Translations under genes and position numbers: made by a program | Part shown: positions 8,894 through 17,800 of the stretch, in pieces | Position numbering within the stretch: position 1 is the first letter of the stretch | How the letters are laid out: the number at the start of each line of letters is the position of its first letter | Assembly: GCA_040755155.1 (NCBI GenBank) | Contig: JBFMBP010000085.1 | Location: forward strand, 1-64,000 | DNA from: Candidatus Omnitrophota bacterium | GTDB taxonomy: Bacteria > Hinthialibacterota > Hinthialibacteria > Hinthialibacterales > Hinthialibacteraceae | Direction of reading: 5' to 3' | DNA length: 64,000 nucleotides | The notes under the pieces: generated by a model | Databases searched by the model: none | Told to the model about the DNA's origin: nothing | Seen by the model: the letters and a program-made list of their open reading frames with translations, nothing else

Positions 8894-10273
8894 ATGCCAT
8901 TAAATTTTTCCCCCATCCAGACCCAATACCGCCGCATCGCATCGCCGATTCCCGTCCCTGAAAGCGAGGCATTTTTTTCCGAATTGGCGAAATACGAACC
9001 GCGCTCAATGGGCGGGCAGCCGCCGGTCGTCTGGGACCGCGCGGAGGGCTTTCAAGTCTGGGACGCTTACGGCAACCAATGGATCGATTTTTCCAGCGGC
9101 GTTCTCGTAACCAACGCCGGACATGGGCGCAAAGAGATGAGGGAAGCCTTGCATGAACAAATCGACCACGGCCTGCTGCATAGTTATTGTTTTTTGAATA
9201 AGCCCCGCTTCGAACTGGCGAAAAAACTATCGTCGCTGGCGCCGCCGCCTTTGGAAAAAGTATTTCTCCTGACGACAGGTTCGGAAGCGGTGGAATGCGC
9301 CGTCAAATTAGCGAGGACCTACGGCAAACGCTGTTTTGGCGATTCGAAAATCACTGTCGTCGGATTCGTGAACGATTTCCACGGACGCACGCTCGGTTCG
9401 CAAATGGCGGGGGGATTCCAAGCGCAAAAGGAATGGATCGTCAACCTGGATCCCAATATGGCGCAAGTTCCCTACCCCGACGGATTCCGCACGAAAGACG
9501 TTTCGTTCGATCTGTTTTTGCGTTCGCTGCAGGAGAAAGGCGTAACCGGCGCGGCAACGGCGGCGGTTCTGGTGGAAACTTATCCCGGCGCCAGCGCCGC
9601 GTTCATGCCGGTGGAGTACGCCCATAAATTGCGCGCCTGGTGCGACGAACATGAGGCGCTGTTGATCTTCGACGAAGTGCAGGCGGGATTCGGACGCTGC
9701 GGACGCTGGTTCGGCTTCGAGCATTACGGCGTAAGCGCCGACTTGGTCTGCTGCGGCAAAGGCGTCAGCAGCGGGCTGCCGCTGTCGGCCGTGATCGGAC
9801 GGGCGGATATCATGGACATGTACGGCCCCGGCGAGATGACCAGCACCCATTCCGGCAATCCTCTCTGTTGCGCGGCGGCCCTGGCCAGCATCGGCATTAT
9901 CGAACGGGAAGGATTGCTGGAAAACGCGGCGCAACTGGAGAAACCGCTTTTGCAACGCTCGCGCGAAATCATGGCGGCGTCCCAAGACCATATCGGAGCC
10001 GTGGACGGCAAGGGGCTGGTCGCGGCGCTGCAATTCGTCATCCCCGGCGGAACGGAACCGGACAAGGAATTGGCCAAACGCGTCGTCTGGCGCTGCGTGG
10101 AAAAAGGACTCTTGCTGTTCGCTCCTGTGGGCGTCGGCGGCGGAACCATCAAAGTCAATCCGCCCCTGTGCATCTCGGAAGAGGCGCTGCTGGAAGGCCT
10201 GGACGTTTTGGAAGAATGCGTCAGAACGGAAATTGAAGCCATGACCCCAATTCCAATAAAGATTAACGCATAG
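8894..10273 (+). CDS. class III PLP-dependent aminotransferase
   Basis: A 459-residue fold-type I aminotransferase of the ornithine/4-aminobutyrate group, cytosolic, moving an amino group from an omega-amine or amino acid to a 2-oxo acid. Visible features are the TTGSEAVECA phosphate-cup segment near 127, NDFHGRTLGS near 160, IFDEVQAGFGR with the PLP-ring Asp near 258, and the Schiff-base Lys in CGKGVSSGLP near 290. AGGAG at 8879-8883 supports the start. Substrate specificity cannot be read from sequence, and 4-aminobutyrate transaminase is only one possibility. The MITE immediately upstream has probably replaced or displaced the original promoter. Confidence 0.85.
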   Translation: MPLNFSPIQTQYRRIASPIPVPESEAFFSELAKYEPRSMGGQPPVVWDRAEGFQVWDAYGNQWIDFSSGVLVTNAGHGRKEMREALHEQIDHGLLHSYCFLNKPRFELAKKLSSLAPPPLEKVFLLTTGSEAVECAVKLARTYGKRCFGDSKITVVGFVNDFHGRTLGSQMAGGFQAQKEWIVNLDPNMAQVPYPDGFRTKDVSFDLFLRSLQEKGVTGAATAAVLVETYPGASAAFMPVEYAHKLRAWCDEHEALLIFDEVQAGFGRCGRWFGFEHYGVSADLVCCGKGVSSGLPLSAVIGRADIMDMYGPGEMTSTHSGNPLCCAAALASIGIIEREGLLENAAQLEKPLLQRSREIMAASQDHIGAVDGKGLVAALQFVIPGGTEPDKELAKRVVWRCVEKGLLLFAPVGVGGGTIKVNPPLCISEEALLEGLDVLEECVRTEIEAMTPIPIKINA

Positions 10274-10601
10274 AATTCCCTCGCCCTCTGGGAAAGGATA
10301 CGGGTGAGGAATTTTGTTACATTAACCTCCTGTGGAAAAAAAAGCAAAAAAAGGGGCGAGCGCCGCGAGACGCCCACCCAGAGACAAGGGAGTCAATCCT
10401 TGTTATGAACCAGCCAACGGAGTTTTGGCTGGCGGAGGCTCAGGTTCGGGCAGTTAACTTCCAATCAAATCCGTTTCTATAAATTCGCTTAACCAAAGGT
10501 TTCTCCCTCTCCCTCCGTTTTGGCGGATGGAAGATGCGCGGAAGAGATCCGTTTCCTTCATAACCTCAACGCAGCCCAACGCGGCGCTCGCCGACGGCGG
10601 C
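10274..10601. other. intergenic region between convergent aminotransferase and ftsZ
   Basis: The 328 bp contain a terminator-like hairpin for the aminotransferase (10279-10309), a segment around 10357-10380 related to the GGGCGTCTCG palindrome inside the 275-bp MITE, and a CCAGCCAA/TTGGCTGG hairpin near 10407-10433. The latter could end the dcw transcript although it lacks a T-run. No gene is supportable. Confidence 0.5.
10279..10317 (+). terminator. probable terminator of the aminotransferase gene
   Basis: CCTCGCCC (10279-10286) pairs with GGGTGAGG (10302-10309), eight pairs with one G-U, followed by AATTTTGTT. The loop of 15 bases is long and the T-run short, so termination may be inefficient. 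The same CCCTCGCCCTCTGGGA words occur inside the MITE at 59848, so this may also be a repeat remnant. Confidence 0.5.
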
Positions 10602-11921
10602 TCAGCGTTCTTTCTTCAGGTTGCTGAAGATGGATTTCCCCAGCGGCGGCAGTCCCTTATTGCCATTATCCGACTGAGAGCGCGACGCCATCGCCGCCGT
10701 TTCGGTCCGTTCCCCGGCGAAAGCCAGTTCCCGAACTTCTTCCTCTTCGCCGTCGAAGGTCTCGCTCAATCCTTTCTTAGCGACGTAAGGCAAGGGGGTT
10801 TTAAGCGTCTTCTGACGGTCCTGCACGCTGGGCCGCTCCTCTTCCCGCCGCTTGTCGAATTCGTTGCGGCGGGTGTGAGCGGAGCCGGTGGCCAGGATCG
10901 TAACCTTCATCTCGTCCTTCATTTCGGGATCGATGACGACGCCGAAGATGACGTTGGCGTCGCCGTCGGCTTTGTCGCGGACGTGGCGCGTGATGGCCTT
11001 ATCGAGTTCGAGCAATTTGACATCCGTCCCCGACGTGATATTGATTAGAATGCCTTTGGCGCCTTCGATCACCTGCTCCTCCATGAGGGGGCTGCTGGAG
11101 GCTTGCTTGAAGGCCTCTTCGGCGCGGTTCGGTCCCTGGCCGTAGCCCACGCCCATCACGGTGCCGCCGGAGTTGTCCATAATGGCCTTGATATCGGCGA
11201 AATCGAGGTTGATCAGGCCGGGGCGCGTAATCAAATCGGCGATGGACTGGACGCATTGCTTAAGGACGTTGTCCGAGACCTTGAAGGCGTCGATAAGGGT
11301 GGTGTTTTCGTCGACGACGTTGATGAGCCGCTGGTTGGGCACGGTGATAAGCGTGTCGACTTTCTTGCGCAGAATCTGCTGCCCTTTTTCGGCGTGTCCC
11401 CGGCGGACGGAGCCTTCGAAATCGAAAGGCTTGGTGGTGATCGCCACGGAGAGCGCGCCGATTTCCTTGATGATGTCGGCGATGACGGAAGAAGCGCCCG
11501 TGCCGGTGCCGCCGCCTAGACCGGCGGTGATGAAGACGAGGTCCGCGCCCCCGAGTTCCTGGCGGATCAAGTCGCGGTCTTCATTGGCCGCCTGTTCGCC
11601 CAGCAAGGGATTGGCGCCGGTGCCAAGTCCCTTGGTGACGCTTTTTCCGATGTGAATCTTGCGGGGAGTGCGGGCGCGCTGCAAGGCTTGGACGTCGGTA
11701 TTCACGACGATGAATTCCACGCCGTCCAACGAGCCGTCGCCCATCGTATCGACGGCATTGCTGCCTCCGCCTCCGACTCCCACGACCGTAATCCGGGGGC
11801 CATTGCCCTGCTCCGGGCGCACGTCTTCGGCCAGTTCGATCATCTCTCTTCTCCTTTGCTCCATATTGGCGCGGCCGCGATCGCGGCCGTAATCTTGATC
11901 CGATGCGAGTTCGATGCCCAT
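10602..11921 (-). CDS. ftsZ: cell division protein FtsZ
   Basis: The tubulin-like GTPase that forms the Z-ring at mid-cell. The start ATG at 11921 has GGAGG 8 bases upstream. The N-terminal extension before the GTPase core is about 40 residues. GTP-binding motifs are VGVGGGGSNAVD (~47-58) and GGGTGTG (136-142), and NTDVQAL and the T7-loop region are present. After the core (~residue 350) there is a charged linker. The C terminus, SIFSNLKKER, does not match the usual DIPxFLR-type peptide that binds FtsA and ZipA. It is the last gene of the dcw operon, 62 bp after ftsA. Confidence 0.97.
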   Translation of the reverse strand: MGIELASDQDYGRDRGRANMEQRRREMIELAEDVRPEQGNGPRITVVGVGGGGSNAVDTMGDGSLDGVEFIVVNTDVQALQRARTPRKIHIGKSVTKGLGTGANPLLGEQAANEDRDLIRQELGGADLVFITAGLGGGTGTGASSVIADIIKEIGALSVAITTKPFDFEGSVRRGHAEKGQQILRKKVDTLITVPNQRLINVVDENTTLIDAFKVSDNVLKQCVQSIADLITRPGLINLDFADIKAIMDNSGGTVMGVGYGQGPNRAEEAFKQASSSPLMEEQVIEGAKGILINITSGTDVKLLELDKAITRHVRDKADGDANVIFGVVIDPEMKDEMKVTILATGSAHTRRNEFDKRREEERPSVQDRQKTLKTPLPYVAKKGLSETFDGEEEEVRELAFAGERTETAAMASRSQSDNGNKGLPPLGKSIFSNLKKER

Positions 11922-11983
11922 TTTCCTGTCCTCCGGTCTCTTTCTTTTATATCCATCTTATCGGACCGAATTTTGGCTCGGCC

Positions 11984-13222
11984 CTAAAACGTTTCCTGAA
12001 TCCACTGAAACAATCTCCGCATGACGCGCTTCATCCCCGTGCCGTAAACGGCGATGCGCGCGTCCCGCCGATCGAAGGCGTAATGCAAAAGGCCGACGGC
12101 GGCGGAATAGCCGGGGCTGGAGACGATCTCTTCGTAGCCAACTACGCCGTTGGGATAGCCGATATGCGCCTCTTTTTGCGCCAGGCTTTGCGTCTTCTCG
12201 CGCATTCCGTCCATCAGCGAAGCGCCGCCGGTCAATACGATGCCTCCAAACAAAACGCCCAACAAATCCCTCGCCCGCAGGGAGCGGATGACCTCTTCTA
12301 AAATCTGCTCCACGCGCGCTTCGATGACCTCGCAGAGCCTGCGCCGCTTGACGACGATGGTGCGCCGGTTTTTAAAGCGGACGATTTCCAGCAGTTCGTC
12401 CGGATCGATGGCTTCCGACCACGCCGAGCCGGAATATTTCTTCAAGTTCTCCGCATTGTCCACGGGCGTCTGGAAATAATGGTTGATATCGCGGGTGATA
12501 TCCTCGCCGCCCACATTAATGATTTCGCTATGGAGGATTCCGCCTTCGTAAAAAACGAGAACGGAAGTCGTCGATCCGCCGATGTCGATCAAAGCCACGC
12601 CGGTATCCTTCTCCTCCTGCGTCAAGACGGATAGGCTGGAAGCGATGGGCTGGCAGGCGATCGATTCCACCAGGAAACCCGCTTTTTGCACGCAGCGCTT
12701 CAAGTTTTTCAATATCGTCTGGCGTCCGGTAATAAGATGGACGTCCACTTCGAGCACGCTGCCCTCCATTCCCAATGGATCGCGGATGTAGGGCGTCTCA
12801 TCCAGGCGAAACCATCGCGGGACGGGATGAATCACTTCGTAATCTTTGGGCACGGAGCGTTCGATAGCCGCCTGCAGGCTTTGTTCGATGTCGCGTTGAT
12901 TGACGGTGCGTCCGTGGCGCGACAAGACGACGGAGCCGGTCGTGTTCTGGCTTTGAATGAAAGTTCCCGAAACGCCGACGGCGGCGCAACGGATTTCCAC
13001 CCCGGGAACATGGCTCAATGCCTTCCGGCAAGCGCTGGATATGGAAGCGACGATCTCTTCCAAATCCACGATGCCGGTGGCGGAAAATCCATTGCACGAT
13101 TGCAGCCCCAGGCCCAACAATTCGATCACCTTGCGTTCGTTTCTCCGGGCCGCGATGGCGCATACCTTGGTCGAACCGATGTCAATGGCGAGTATATGGT
13201 TTCCGTCGTTCCAAATCGTCAT
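11984..13222 (-). CDS. ftsA: cell division protein FtsA
   Basis: The actin-like membrane anchor of the Z-ring, 412 residues. The start is the ATG at 13222, which overlaps the ftsQ stop as ATGA. A longer open frame upstream lies inside ftsQ. ATPase signatures are LAIDIGSTKVCAI near the N terminus and IDIGGSTTSVLVF near 210, followed by VLTGGASLMDGM near 345. The 1C subdomain lies between them. The C terminus (MRRLFQWIQETF) is amphipathic, as expected for the membrane-targeting helix. It is coupled with ftsQ upstream and followed by ftsZ. Confidence 0.95.
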   Translation of the reverse strand: MTIWNDGNHILAIDIGSTKVCAIAARRNERKVIELLGLGLQSCNGFSATGIVDLEEIVASISSACRKALSHVPGVEIRCAAVGVSGTFIQSQNTTGSVVLSRHGRTVNQRDIEQSLQAAIERSVPKDYEVIHPVPRWFRLDETPYIRDPLGMEGSVLEVDVHLITGRQTILKNLKRCVQKAGFLVESIACQPIASSLSVLTQEEKDTGVALIDIGGSTTSVLVFYEGGILHSEIINVGGEDITRDINHYFQTPVDNAENLKKYSGSAWSEAIDPDELLEIVRFKNRRTIVVKRRRLCEVIEARVEQILEEVIRSLRARDLLGVLFGGIVLTGGASLMDGMREKTQSLAQKEAHIGYPNGVVGYEEIVSSPGYSAAVGLLHYAFDRRDARIAVYGTGMKRVMRRLFQWIQETF

Positions 13223-14130
13223 CCGTTTCGCCGCTCTATTCCTGTAAGATAGCGGCCGTCCGGCTGGTACAGCCGCTTCCACTGCAACCCCTCGCTTTCG
13301 TCGAATCGCACGGCAAACCCTTTTTCGGGAAAACGGGCGTCCACGTATATCGCCCGCAGGTTTTCCTTGGTCAACGCTTTCCAAAAAGCAGATATTTTCT
13401 TATCCAAATCGGGGGAAAGCAAATCCCGCAGCACCATTACCCCAATGCGGCGGCGGGGATGAAGAACGAAGTTTTCGTCCTCTCGCCATTCCGCTTCGGC
13501 GATTTCGGCGAAAAATTCCTGAGCGCCCCCATGAAGCTGCTTCAGAAATCGAAGCCCCCCGCGAATTTGCAGATCGTTTAATTGCTCTCCAATGGCGAAC
13601 GTCTTAGGAATGCGGCCGCTCAGGAGCGGCGAAGAGAGAACCAGCCGGATATCCGCCTGCTGCTCCGTCAACGTCTTCCGGTTATAGGAACGGTCGAAGC
13701 AGGGCGGAAGAATAAAACCATCTTCATCTACGCCGTGAAGCAATCCCGTCTCGGCGTTCAAGAGAAAAGCGACGGGATAGCGTTCTTCGATAACGATATG
13801 AATCCGCTTGGGAGGAACGCGCTGCACGCTGACGCGGCGGATGGCGGGATGATTCTCGAGGCGCCGCCCCAACGTTTCCATATCCACCAGCCATATGTTG
13901 GCGCCCGGAGCAATGCCCGCCTGGGCGATGATTTCCGCCTCGCCGACCCGCTCGTTGCCTTCGATCGTTATCTGCTGCACGGTGAAATCGGAGGAATCGA
14001 AAAAATAACAGGCGAGATCGAACGCAATCAAAATCAATCCCGCCAGCGTCGCGCCCAAGAGGACCACGCGGCAAAGATAGCGGATCAATCCAGCGAACGA
14101 ATCCGCAAGGCGGGCGAAGAAGTTCTTCAT
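13219..14130 (-). CDS. ftsQ: cell division protein FtsQ
   Basis: A 303-residue bitopic membrane protein of the divisome (FtsQBL complex). A single transmembrane helix lies near residues 18-45. It is followed by a POTRA domain starting at VQQITIEGNERVGEAEI (typical of FtsQ/DivIB) and a beta domain with ERYPVAFL. ATGA overlaps with murC upstream and ftsA downstream indicate coupled translation. murB and ddl, which often lie between murC and ftsQ, are absent. Confidence 0.9.
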   Translation of the reverse strand: MKNFFARLADSFAGLIRYLCRVVLLGATLAGLILIAFDLACYFFDSSDFTVQQITIEGNERVGEAEIIAQAGIAPGANIWLVDMETLGRRLENHPAIRRVSVQRVPPKRIHIVIEERYPVAFLLNAETGLLHGVDEDGFILPPCFDRSYNRKTLTEQQADIRLVLSSPLLSGRIPKTFAIGEQLNDLQIRGGLRFLKQLHGGAQEFFAEIAEAEWREDENFVLHPRRRIGVMVLRDLLSPDLDKKISAFWKALTKENLRAIYVDARFPEKGFAVRFDESEGLQWKRLYQPDGRYLTGIERRNG

Positions 14131-15530
14131 GGCTGCGCTGCCTCCTTCGCCTTAAGAATTTTCAGAAAATGCTCGCCTGCTTTCCAAACGTCGCCCGCTC
14201 CCATGGTCGTTACTGCGTCGCCCGCCCCGCATGAATCCTCCAGAAAAGCGGGGATTTCTTCCAAACGGGGAATGTAAACGGCTTGAACGCCGCTGCGGCG
14301 GACCGGAGCCAGCAGCAGCTCGCCGCTGACGCCGGGACGCGGCTCTTCCCGTGCGGGATAGATATCGGTTAAAACCAGCAAATCGAGTCCCGCAAAAGCC
14401 CGCCCGAATTCCTCCAGCAAACTCAATGTGCGGGAATAGAGATGCGGTTGAAATACGCCAATCAACCTTCCCTTATAGCGTTCGCGCAGGGCTTCGATGG
14501 CGGCGCGGATTTCGTTGGGATGATGGGCGTAGTCGTCTAAAACGGCGATTCCCTTCGCTTCGCCTTTGCGTTCCAACCGGCGTTGGACGCCTTCGAACGT
14601 CTCCAGCGAGCGCGCCAAATCCCCGTATGGAATTCCCAGCGCTTCCCCCGCTGCGATGACAGCCAGGGCGTTGTGGGCGGCGCTGCGGCCGTTCAGGCGC
14701 AATTTCAATTCCGCCGCGCGGCGGCCTTTGACGATTGCCCCGCATTGCAAACCTTCCCGGCCCGCAACGTAGTCTACGCCGCGCACGTCGGCATCTTCCG
14801 CAAAGCCGTAGGTCGCAGTTTTATATTTCCCGGCTCTCAACGCCCGCGAATAGGGGCAATCGGCGGAACGAAGAATCCAGCCGTCCGGCTTGACGCCATT
14901 TAAAAAGAGGTGGAAACCTTCGACGATTTCTTCCATATTTTTATAGAAATCCAAATGATCGGCGTCGATGTTGTTCACTATGGCGATATCGGGATGAAGA
15001 TGCGTAAACGAACCGTCGCTCTCGTCTCCTTCCGCTGCGGCCCATTCTCCATTGCCCAAACGGACATTGCCGCCAAACGCGGGAACGGAGCCGCCGATGA
15101 AAGCCGTAGGATCGAGTCCAAGTTCCGTCAGGGCGTGGACGAACATCGACGTGGTCGTAGTCTTGCCATGGGCGCCCGTAACGACTATGGAACGCCATCG
15201 TTCCAGCAAAACGCCCAGCATCTTCGCGCGCGGCCATATGGGAATCCCGCGTTCGCGAGCCGCTGCGATTTCCGGATTCGATTCCTTAACCGCCGAAGAA
15301 ACTACCAGGAGAGAAGCGCCTTCCACATTTTTTGCTTGGTGTCGATGGCGGATAACGGCGCCCAGCGCTTCCAGGCGGGCGGTTAACTCGTTGGACGCGG
15401 GATCGGAACCGGTGATTTTATGGCCGCGCCGGAGCAGTTCGGGAACAAGGGCGCTTACGCCCACGCCGCCGATCCCAAGGAGGTGGATATGATTGAATGG
15501 TTGGAGAACGTTAGCTTCGTTCATATCCAT
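14127..15530 (-). CDS. murC: UDP-N-acetylmuramate--L-alanine ligase MurC
   Basis: The cytosolic Mur ligase adding the first amino acid to UDP-MurNAc. The Rossmann opening is HLLGIGGVGVSAL, the ATP loop is VTGAHGKTTTT near residue 112, and HHPNEIRA-type and DIYPAREEP motifs follow in the C-terminal domain. I chose ATG 15530, whose A overlaps the murG stop (TGATG). ATG 15524 and TTG 15533 are alternatives. At 467 residues it has normal length. It is coupled at both ends within the dcw operon. Confidence 0.95.
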   Translation of the reverse strand: MDMNEANVLQPFNHIHLLGIGGVGVSALVPELLRRGHKITGSDPASNELTARLEALGAVIRHRHQAKNVEGASLLVVSSAVKESNPEIAAARERGIPIWPRAKMLGVLLERWRSIVVTGAHGKTTTTSMFVHALTELGLDPTAFIGGSVPAFGGNVRLGNGEWAAAEGDESDGSFTHLHPDIAIVNNIDADHLDFYKNMEEIVEGFHLFLNGVKPDGWILRSADCPYSRALRAGKYKTATYGFAEDADVRGVDYVAGREGLQCGAIVKGRRAAELKLRLNGRSAAHNALAVIAAGEALGIPYGDLARSLETFEGVQRRLERKGEAKGIAVLDDYAHHPNEIRAAIEALRERYKGRLIGVFQPHLYSRTLSLLEEFGRAFAGLDLLVLTDIYPAREEPRPGVSGELLLAPVRRSGVQAVYIPRLEEIPAFLEDSCGAGDAVTTMGAGDVWKAGEHFLKILKAKEAAQP

Positions 15531-16645
15531 CAAGCCTCAAGCCAACGGAGTATTTCCTCCGCGATCCGGTCCGCTGCATCGTCCCGAGCCAATTCCAAAG
15601 CGCGGGCGCTCATCGTCTTTCGTTTTTCTTCATCTCGAAGCAGCCCCGCCAAGGCTTCGCTTAACGCTTCCGTTGTGAGTTCGTTTTCCGGGATCAATCG
15701 CGCTGCTCCCCGCTGCGCGAAAACTTCGGCGTTCTTTTGCTGGTGGTTTTCGCTGGCGAATGGATAAGGAACGAGAATCGACGGCCGGCCCCATAAGGCG
15801 ATCTCCGCCAACGAGCCGGAACCGGCGCGGCTGACGACGATATCGGCGGCGGCGTAAGCTTCTGGCATATCGTGAATGAAAGGAACCAACTCGGCCCGCT
15901 GGGGAGCGCCGAGAGTTTGCGCCCATTCGTAATTGCGTTCGCCGGCCTGAACCACGGCGCGATAGGGCAGATTTGCTTCATCCAATCGTTTCAGGGCTTC
16001 AAGGCCGGTTTCCACCAATTTACGCGCGCCTTGGCTGCCGCCTATAACGAGGATTCCGGGACATTCCTTCGCGGCGACGGACGCTTGGCGGCGGCGTTCG
16101 ATCAATTCGCGGCGCAAGGGAAATCCCGTCCATTCGCACGCCGTATCCTTCAGCCATTTCTTCGTCTCTTCATACGTTATAAAAACGGAAGCGCACCAAG
16201 GCGCCATGATCCGATTCACCAGGCCGGGAATCGTGTTCTGCTCGTGCATCGTCACCCGCCAGCCCAGTATTTTTCCCGCTACCATAGCCGGGGCGGAAAC
16301 ATAGCCGCCGACGCCGAAGACCACGCCTTTGGGATAACGCTTCATCATCCTTAGGCAGCGCCACAGTCCCCCCGCTGCGTAGGCGAGGGAACGAAGGTTC
16401 GTCAAGGAAATCCGGCGCTGCAAACCTTCCAATTTCAATCCCACGAAATCGATTCCTTTTTTTTCCACTTCGGCGCGGTCTTTTTCCGCCTCCCGCCCGA
16501 TGAAGAGAATTCCGATCACCGGTCTTTTTCTCCGAAGCGCTTGGGCTACGGCGATGGCGGGATAGAGATGGCCGCCGGTCCCGCCGCCCGTAACGACGAC
16601 CGTCCCGCCGCGCCTCTCTTCCGATGCACGATTCGCCGCCGTCAT
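15530..16645 (-). CDS. murG: UDP-GlcNAc:lipid I transferase MurG
   Basis: A peripheral inner-membrane GT-B glycosyltransferase that makes lipid II. It has the N-terminal GGGTGGHLYPAIAVAQ glycine loop, HEQNTIPG near 140, IGGSQGA near 200 and the C-terminal SRAGSGSLAE UDP-GlcNAc site near 275. The 371-residue length is normal. It is separated by 27 bp from ftsW and overlaps murC by one base. Confidence 0.95.
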   Translation of the reverse strand: MTAANRASEERRGGTVVVTGGGTGGHLYPAIAVAQALRRKRPVIGILFIGREAEKDRAEVEKKGIDFVGLKLEGLQRRISLTNLRSLAYAAGGLWRCLRMMKRYPKGVVFGVGGYVSAPAMVAGKILGWRVTMHEQNTIPGLVNRIMAPWCASVFITYEETKKWLKDTACEWTGFPLRRELIERRRQASVAAKECPGILVIGGSQGARKLVETGLEALKRLDEANLPYRAVVQAGERNYEWAQTLGAPQRAELVPFIHDMPEAYAAADIVVSRAGSGSLAEIALWGRPSILVPYPFASENHQQKNAEVFAQRGAARLIPENELTTEALSEALAGLLRDEEKRKTMSARALELARDDAADRIAEEILRWLEA

Positions 16646-16672
16646 AATGCCTTGTCCTTTACGGCGGCGCTC

Positions 16673-17800
16673 TTAAGCTATGGCTCGCGCGCGGCGCCGG
16701 GGTTTTTCCAATTCCTCGTCGAAAGCGTCCTTCGCCACGCTCATCAACAAGCCCATCAGCGACATGCTCACCAAAAGAGACGAGCCGCCATACGAGATGA
16801 AGGGAAGAGCGATTCCCGTCGTGGGAATGCTTCCCGTAACTACGGCGACGTTGAGCGCGGCTTGAACGCCGATGGCCGTCGTACATCCCACAGCCAACAA
16901 GGATCCAAAAGGATTCCGGCAGCGGAGGGCGATGCCGTACCCAATCCATATAAGCAACAAGAAAGCGATCAAGACGAGCGAACACTTCATAAAACCCAAT
17001 TCTTCGCCCATCGTGGAAAAGATAAAATCGGTTTCGGAAAAAGGAGTCTGGACGTTGCTCTCGCCCAATCCCTTGCCCCATAAGCCGCCATGAGCAAAGC
17101 CGATAAGCGATTGCCAAACCTGGTAGTATTTGTCCGATTTGTGTTCTTCGGGATGGAGAAAAGCCAGAATGCGCTTGAAAAGAACGGGCTTCGCATAAAT
17201 GGCGGCGGCGATGCCCGTCGTCATCGCCGCAAATACCGGCGCAAGATGCAATAACCTCCCCCCCGCCACAAACCAGATCGTCAGCGCAATCAGTCCGATG
17301 AAAAAAGTCGCGCTATGCGCCGGTTCCAATAAAATCAACGCCAAAGCGATCCCCACGAAAAGCATGGGATAGAGAACGCCATTGATGAAAGAGGCCAAAC
17401 GCTCGCGCCGGTCCGCCCACACGGAGGATAGATAAATGATGATGGATATCTTGGCGAGCTCGGAAGGCTGGATTTTTTGTCCCGCAATGGGAATCCAACG
17501 CCGGGCGCCGTTCACTTCGGGAAAGAGAAAAACCATGCCCAGCATAATTATAGTAACAAGCATCAACGGGCGAGAGTAGCGCTCCCAAACGTTGTAATCC
17601 GTACTGGAAAAGAAGCGAAGCGCCGCCAATCCCAGGCTGAACCATATCAATTGCTTCCCCATGTTCTCATAGACGTTGCTGTCCAGACTCGTGGAGAAGG
17701 CGCTTTGGCTGCAGCTGAGAACCATGATGACGCCGAGCAGGATCAAACCCACGGTCAGCGCCAACAACGTCCCATTAATGAAAGAACTGGTTTTTCTCAT
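16673..17800 (-). CDS. ftsW: SEDS peptidoglycan glycosyltransferase FtsW
   Basis: A 375-residue polytopic membrane protein of the SEDS family. It polymerises lipid II at the septum together with FtsI. Hallmarks are about ten hydrophobic helices, GARRWI and QPSELAK near residue 110, the catalytic-Asp region, and TTGIALPFISYGGSSLL near the C terminus. Its start codon overlaps the murD stop (ATGA). Confidence 0.95.
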   Translation of the reverse strand: MRKTSSFINGTLLALTVGLILLGVIMVLSCSQSAFSTSLDSNVYENMGKQLIWFSLGLAALRFFSSTDYNVWERYSRPLMLVTIIMLGMVFLFPEVNGARRWIPIAGQKIQPSELAKISIIIYLSSVWADRRERLASFINGVLYPMLFVGIALALILLEPAHSATFFIGLIALTIWFVAGGRLLHLAPVFAAMTTGIAAAIYAKPVLFKRILAFLHPEEHKSDKYYQVWQSLIGFAHGGLWGKGLGESNVQTPFSETDFIFSTMGEELGFMKCSLVLIAFLLLIWIGYGIALRCRNPFGSLLAVGCTTAIGVQAALNVAVVTGSIPTTGIALPFISYGGSSLLVSMSLMGLLMSVAKDAFDEELEKPRRRARAIA

